A program made the position numbers and the translations under genes. From Siphlonurus alternatus (lineage: Eukaryota; Arthropoda; Insecta; Ephemeroptera; Siphlonuridae): 64,000 nt of DNA. The notes beneath the pieces are model-generated. The model was not told the origin of the DNA and did not search any database. It saw only the letters and a list, made by a program, of their open reading frames with translations. The stretch is taken from positions 44,620,979 to 44,684,978 of the forward strand of contig OX463780.1 of assembly GCA_949825025.1 (NCBI GenBank). The letters are read 5' to 3'. This document shows positions 36,351 through 64,000 of the stretch, piece by piece. The first letter of the stretch is position 1; every line of letters starts with the position of its first letter.

Positions 36351-36595
36351 TACACTCTTAAAAAAATTTGGCTGAATTTTGACATCTTATAATCAGTACA
36401 TTTTTAACGCCTTAAATCATGATTTTTCAGGTGTTTCGTAGTCAATATTCAGTAGTCAGCATATACTGTCAGTATATAGCTTATACTGACTACTGAAAAT
36501 GCGCAACGAAACACCTGGAAAAAGCATGATTTAAGGCGTTAAAAATGCACTGATTATAAGATGTCAAAATTCAGCCAAATTTTTTTAAGAGTGTA
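36351..36595. mobile_element. Tc1/mariner-like foldback MITE, near-perfect arms
   Basis: TA is followed by CACTCTTAAAAAAATTTGGC, and the right side is its complement followed by TA (36351-36352, 36594-36595). The arms are about 110 bp with very few mismatches, including GTTTCG...CGAAAC and TTTAACGCCTTAAATCATGA. The centre is AGCATATACTGTCAGTATAT. TA target and terminal CACT fit Tc1/mariner-type non-autonomous elements. Confidence 0.85.
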
Positions 36596-37041
36596 GTTCA
36601 TGTATTTAAAGTTTAAATGACGATATAGCCAATTTTGAAAAGAAATGTAAATTTTTTAATAATACTCGCTATCATAATTCATCATATTAATAATAACAAA
36701 GAAGTTTTTAGTAAAGTTGTGTAAAGTATATTTATAAAATTATTAATTTAATTATTATAAAAACTTATTTTACTTTTACTTTTTCTTCTTTTTCGTGTGT
36801 CCAACCTGGAGTAGAACCTAAGTTGCTCTTCAGTTTCAACTAAGATAATTATTTCATATTTTTACGAAAATGACCCTTAATGCGAATCGTCAGTTTTAAA
36901 ACTAAATTAGGTTTCCTATAATATTAGACAGGGACAAAAAGGGTGGACAGAAAAGACCAAAACTTTTAAGATAAAATTGTAAACAAAACTGATTCACACG
37001 TGCATGTTATTTTTGTTTACAGAGCCACAGGTCCAACTCAC

Positions 37042-37204
37042 CGTGTCTCGAGGAGCAGCAGGGGTGGGGCAGACAGCGCCATGGACTGCAGACGTGTTGT
37101 GCGGGTTGCGGCAGGCACGGCGGAGCACCAAGCACTGTTGGGGCATGAACCGTCCTCTGCTGCCTTGCGCGCAGAATCTCCCCCTCTAAGAGTGCCATAT
37201 ACAC
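37042..37204 (-). CDS. Candidate distal 5' exon of the GPCR gene (uncertain)
   Basis: This is a GC-rich island of about 160 bp in very AT-rich DNA. On the minus strand it ends with a consensus donor (ACACG then GTGAGTTGG). The frame that joins in phase with GPCR exon A stays open across the island. It holds an ATG at 37082 giving MALSAPPLLLLETR before the receptor's MNGSF. The plus strand also has an acceptor-like TTTGTTTACAG at about 37011-37021, so an exon on the other strand is possible. The intron to exon A would be about 12 kb. Whether the island is coding, 5' UTR or unrelated is open. Confidence 0.35.
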
Positions 37205-37223
37205 ACCTGTATCACCTCACTGC

Positions 37224-37348
<125 letters not shown>

Positions 37349-37951
37349 TCTTCATTTCGTCGAATATTTCTATTTACATACAGACACCAACTTATGTAGG
37401 TAATTTTTCATCTCCACAGCTCTATCAATAAAAAAAAATCAGTCGATATGATAGTACTAATACGTATATTATGTAAAATATTATTAATGTAGAGTATAAT
37501 ATATAATATAATGAATTGTGTTTATTTAATTAACTAACTTAACATTAAATATTTAAATGATAAGGTAAAAAAAAATATACATATATATATTTTTTTTTCT
37601 TCGTTAAATTTATTGAATTAACTCACAATAAAGCTTTTATAAAATTTATATACATGCAAGGTTGCAATAGCACTTTTTTACATACACACTTTATAATTAT
37701 ATGTTCTGCAAGTGGATACAAAAAGTATATATTATAATGTGTATTTATAAGTAAAACTTGGGATCATCTGAACTTATCCGTATTCTTGGTGCAGGTGACA
37801 ATCTATAATAATACAATTTTGGAAGTGAGTATAACGCAATTTCTTTACATAGCTAGCGGGGCTATAGCCCAAAAACTTCTACACAGACCATCAGCTTCGT
37901 TTTCGTCTTGTGAAAGTGCTTCGACTCGTTACAAACTTTTTACCAATTTTA

Positions 37952-38263
37952 CCACAATGAAGTATCGACCTCAATTTTTTTTGTTGCAGAAATGGATAGA
38001 GGGTGCAAAGTTATACTACCCTGATTTTTTTCAGATTTTGTTCAGCCCTGGAAGTATTTTTAAATAATTATTTAAAGTCTTTTATTGTGACGTCACGAGG
38101 CGCCTCTCCTTAAAAAAGGATCGGACTTGCCGCCGCGTGATGGCGTGAATTTTTTAAAAATTCTTCCAGGGCTGTAGAAAGTTTTGAAAAAAAAATCAGG
38201 GATAACTTTGCACCCTCTATCCATTTCTGTAATAAAAAAATTAAGGTCGATACTTAATGGTTG
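37952..38263. mobile_element. Family A foldback element, copy 2
   Basis: The ends are AAGTATCGACCTCAATTTTT and its near-exact complement, then GCAGAAATGGATAGAGGGTG and its complement. The centre has TGACGTCACG. Internal sequence differs from copies 1, 3 and 4. Confidence 0.85.
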
Positions 38264-39884
38264 AGGACGTTACAAACAGACAAAAGTCGAGTTAAATGTG
38301 ACGTGCAAGGTCTTTGGGCAATTAAAGAGTGCTTCTCGATCTTGTTTCTATTAAAAACTTGCATCTTTTGGTATTTAATATTACGTTTTGCAGCTGCATA
38401 TTTTCAAATAAACCCAGGTGCCATGTTAGATATCATCACTTTTAGTTTACAGTTAATGAAATTTATATTAATAAAGTTATCAATCACTGTATCCCTGTAA
38501 AAAAAATGTCAATACATTTAAAAAAATACTATACTAATTATAGTAGCAGCTATTTTGTTGAATAAAAATAACATTATTTCCTTTATTTGTAAAACGTAGA
38601 AAAACGTTTTCGGTACATTAATACATCCTTCTACTAATTATTCCTTCTTTTTTCAGTTTTGTCCATTTCACTAAACATGATTGGTTTCAACCTTTGGCAT
38701 ACACGTATATTAATATGTCTTTTTCCTCGTTTTCCTTTTTTATCCATTCATACATCATTTTTTTTTTTTTTTTAGATTTAAAAATTACAATCTTTTGATA
38801 ATAACTATAATAAGGTCAAATAATTCAATGGTCAAATGTTTTTTTTTTTTTTTTTATATTAATCAGTTTTATGTGTATAATTGTAGTAAAAATAACATTA
38901 TACAAATATATAACATTCAATTTTCCTTTGAAAGTTACATTTTTATTATTTAGTCGTGTATTTGACTGTTTATTTTGTTACTGTATTAAACATTTTTTAT
39001 AAACTGAATATTGTATACATTATTAACGCATTCAATATTTTATTTTGCATTATAAAATCATTCTCTTTTTTCATTGAGGCGATAAACTTAATAAAATTTA
39101 TTGAATTTATAGTTTATATTTTATTCCATTCAGTATTCATATATGCTAATATAAATTGAAATAATAAAAAAAAAATCTTATAAATTTTAAAAGTTAGAGA
39201 AGAAGATCAAAAAGTTGTACTGAGAAAATTAAATTTCATCATTTCGATCTCTTATCCATTTATATAACGGAGAGTTTTCACACTATATAACTGAATTTTT
39301 TTATTTTGCTCTGAAAATTTTATTGAATAAAAACATGTAACAATACAGTATATTCTGAAACAAAGGGCCCTTTTCAAATTCATATCACGGATGAGCTGCT
39401 GTTTAATTTTTATCCCTTAAAAACAGAGGACATGCAACATGAATAAGTAAGCATTATCAACAATATTTTGCTCTGATTTACGTCATATTGACAAATTTCA
39501 TACAAATTTCAAGTACATAGTTTAAAAAATATTCACAATCATTAGTGGAGCAAGACTGAAATAAGAAATAAGGTAACTTTTTAGTAAAAAATCAAATCTC
39601 TTCAAAAAGGACCCGGTTGCATCGAAATTTGAGTAGATTTTGGTTTTATTGAATTTATGTTTAAAGTTTCTTACGACAAAAAATAATAAAAATAAATAAA
39701 TAAGAAGAATATTAGAAAATATTGATAATATATTGTTTTGCTTTTTATATTGCATAATTTAAAAATAATATGTAAGTGCGTCAGTATAGATATATAACTA
39801 TTTTTCCTGTAAGATGTTAAAATATTAAGTTTCATCAAAATTTTGTTGCTACTTAAGAACTTAAGCTTTTGTACAAGTTTTGAT

Positions 39885-40215
39885 TAAAGATTAATCTCAG
39901 TTACTTCGGAGTCAAAGAATATTTCCCTGCAAACGAATCTAATGAAATAAATTTTAAAAAATCGAGAATCTTCTAATCGCCTATGGTTTGAGCAAATTCA
40001 GTCTTGCATTTTTCTTACAACAGCTCCATTTCCGGTTTTCATCCATAAGGCCAATGTTAAATTTCTACCTCAGTTTTTACAAAACTGATGAGACAGATTC
40101 GCTTCAAAATTTGTATGCCACCTATTGATGGTGAGTTCTAAGTCCCCTGCAAGTCTTGTTGCATTCAGGCTCTACGATTGCGAGATATCAACCTACTGAG
40201 ATTCATCCTTAAATT
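39885..40215 (-). repeat. Dispersed repeat family B, copy 3 (inverted)
   Basis: Read on minus it runs ATCTCAGTAGGTTGATATCT, ACTTGCAGGGGACTT, AAACTGAGGTAGAAATTTAA, GGCCTTATGGATGAAAACCG, then GGAAATGGAGCTGTTGT. The far end (39890-39905) is an inverted version of the start (GATTAATCTCAGTTA), so the intact repeat has TIRs and is about 330 bp. It has no insertion at the site where copy 1 carries the hAT element. Confidence 0.75.
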
Positions 40216-40542
40216 AAGTTGCATATTATATATAGGAATGTTGGTTTCGTAACGCTGGAGTTTTGTGGAATTTATACGTGCATGCATACTGTTTGCAAAA
40301 TTTCATTGTTCCTAATTTAATGACGTCACATATTATAATTTTAAAAAAGAAGGGAGTAATATAATACACTGGACTTTAATAGTGTTTTTTTTTTATTTAA
40401 ATCTGAATTATGAGTATTTAATAATGAATTATTAATATAAAATATAGATTATATTAAAATTATATCATAAATATCGATTATTATAATAATAAGAAATATG
40501 CTGTACGTACTGTATTAACTAATAAAAGTATCTATACACCAT

Positions 40543-40699
40543 GAGGCGCGGATCCAGAAAAAAAATTCGGGGGGACTGCCGCCATAAAGCCATGCAATGT
40601 TAAAAAAAATAGAGTGGGGAAATGCCTATATTGCCCATGTTACATCCAAAATTTGGGGCCGCAGCCCCCCCCCCCCCCTTCCCCTTGGATTCGCGCCTG
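40543..40699. mobile_element. hAT-like MITE, 157 bp, with 8-bp target duplication
   Basis: The termini GAGGCGCGGATCC and GGATTCGCGCCTG are inverted (one or two mismatches). They are flanked by TACACCAT (40535-40542) and TTCACCAT (40700-40707), one mismatch. The interior has a long C-run. Confidence 0.7.
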
Positions 40700-41678
40700 T
40701 TCACCATATATTATGTTTAATAGAGTAAATTGAAAAAAAAAAATGTTACTTTTAATACTTTATGGAGCCAAATATCCATATGATAGAGTTAATATATTAA
40801 AGGTGCATTAGGAACAGTTGTCTTATTTTGCTATTTTTAATTGCTATAGCATATGCTTGAAGAAACGAATATTTTCAATTTTAGAAAAGTAAGGTAAGAA
40901 GATCACTCACCGTCAGTCTATAATTGTCCCATTCCTTCACAGACTACATGAAAAATGTTGACAAACACACAGAAATAAAGTTCGTGGAATCCTGGATGTA
41001 TATTAAATGAGAAATACGTGAGATTTTGTGTGCTGATGTAAGCATTTACTCTCTATACATTTTGAACGTCACGCTTCGTTTCCAATAATAATGTTTAATT
41101 TTTGTGGTGAAGCAGCCAACGTTGCTCATCAACAACATGGCAAATTCTACAACTTCCCTTCCTGGAAACCTTTTACCAACTGATGTTTCAGTTTTAAGTT
41201 AATAACCAAATTATGTATTTTTTTTTCATATCAGTTAACAATTATTATCTTTTAGAAGTAAGAAATTAAAAAATATAATATTCTGATATTTCTTATACTA
41301 TATATAAATACATATTTTTTTTATTAAATTTAAATTTTGGTATACGTGACTACACGCATTGCGTCGTCAAAATTTAACAACATTTAAAAATAAAATATTG
41401 TTAGCTTTTTGTGTTGGAAACACCCACACAAATTCACACAATATATTTCCACTACAGTACAACACAATAGTTCAAATACTCTTCTTTGAATTTGCAATAA
41501 AAAATGTATAATATTATATATATAATATAGTGAATAATATTGAAAATAGTAAACAAGTTTGCAGTTGATTTGTTTATTCACTAAATCGTTGATAAATTTG
41601 ACCCTTGTGTAATATGATCTTTTGTTTTGCTAAATGTACAATTAAGAGGAATTAAGTTGAGAAGGATGGAGGGGGAGG

Positions 41679-63738
<22,060 letters not shown>

Positions 63739-64000
63739 GTAAGTAGTCTGATTGGTGCTAAATAAGTTGTGAATGCTCTGATTGGTGCTAAATATGTTGT
63801 GAAGTACTCTCATTGGTGCTAAATAAGTTGTGAAGTGCTCTGATTGGTATGCTAAATATCATGTTCTCCAATCAACATTCAGATTATGTTGTAATTCAAG
63901 AGAGGCTCATTAAAAAAAATGTGTTTGACAGTCCTAATATATTGACAGATAGTTATTACATTGTCTGTAAGTTCTACTTTCGATAAAAATGACCAATAGA

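Overview
This is a metazoan nuclear contig. It is very AT-rich and intron-rich, and its short GC-richer exons stand out from introns full of foldback transposons, homopolymers and (CT)n, (TA)n and (TTTA)n microsatellites. A receptor that reads as a SIFamide receptor (whose ligand is an arthropod neuropeptide) points to an arthropod. The repeat load fits a crustacean or other non-insect arthropod better than a fly-like genome, but the species cannot be named from sequence alone. No prokaryotic, organellar or intact viral feature was seen.

Layout: (1) 1-1785, plus strand: last four exons of a gene resembling the C-terminus of cytosolic endo-beta-N-acetylglucosaminidase (GH85, ENGASE), with its 5' part outside the window. 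(2) 5370-13371, minus strand: a complete 13-exon TXNDC11-like ER thioredoxin-domain gene. Its joined reading frame is 2511 bp (836 residues plus stop) and it ends in an RDEL tetrapeptide. It is tail-to-tail with gene 1. (3) 19537-25054, minus strand: five exons of a SIFamide/NPFF-type GPCR (400 residues from the first Met of exon A), with a possible distal 5' exon at about 37.04-37.20 kb. (4) 25.1-41.7 kb: gene-poor AT-rich interval between divergent genes 3 and 5. (5) 41679-63738, plus strand: ten exons of a secreted or membrane-anchored leucine-rich-repeat protein with signal peptide, short helical segment, LRRNT, 13 LRRs and the start of LRRCT. It runs off the right edge.

The genes share no obvious pathway. 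ENGASE-like and TXNDC11-like proteins both relate to glycoprotein and ER quality control, but their adjacency need not mean anything. SIFaR is a neuropeptide receptor, and the LRR protein is extracellular with unknown partners.

The rest of the window is a dense record of mobile elements. At least 20 foldback or TIR elements can be delimited by eye. They include a 1.68 kb hAT-like element with a perfect 8-bp target duplication nested in an older repeat, a second hAT-like element nested in the end of another MITE, two Harbinger-like MITEs, a Tc1/mariner-like family whose terminal repeats contain splice-acceptor-like sequence, a 5S-rRNA-derived SINE family, and a Penelope-like foldback pair with a hammerhead-like motif and 15-22 bp target duplications. 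Several elements lie within 4-25 bp of splice sites.
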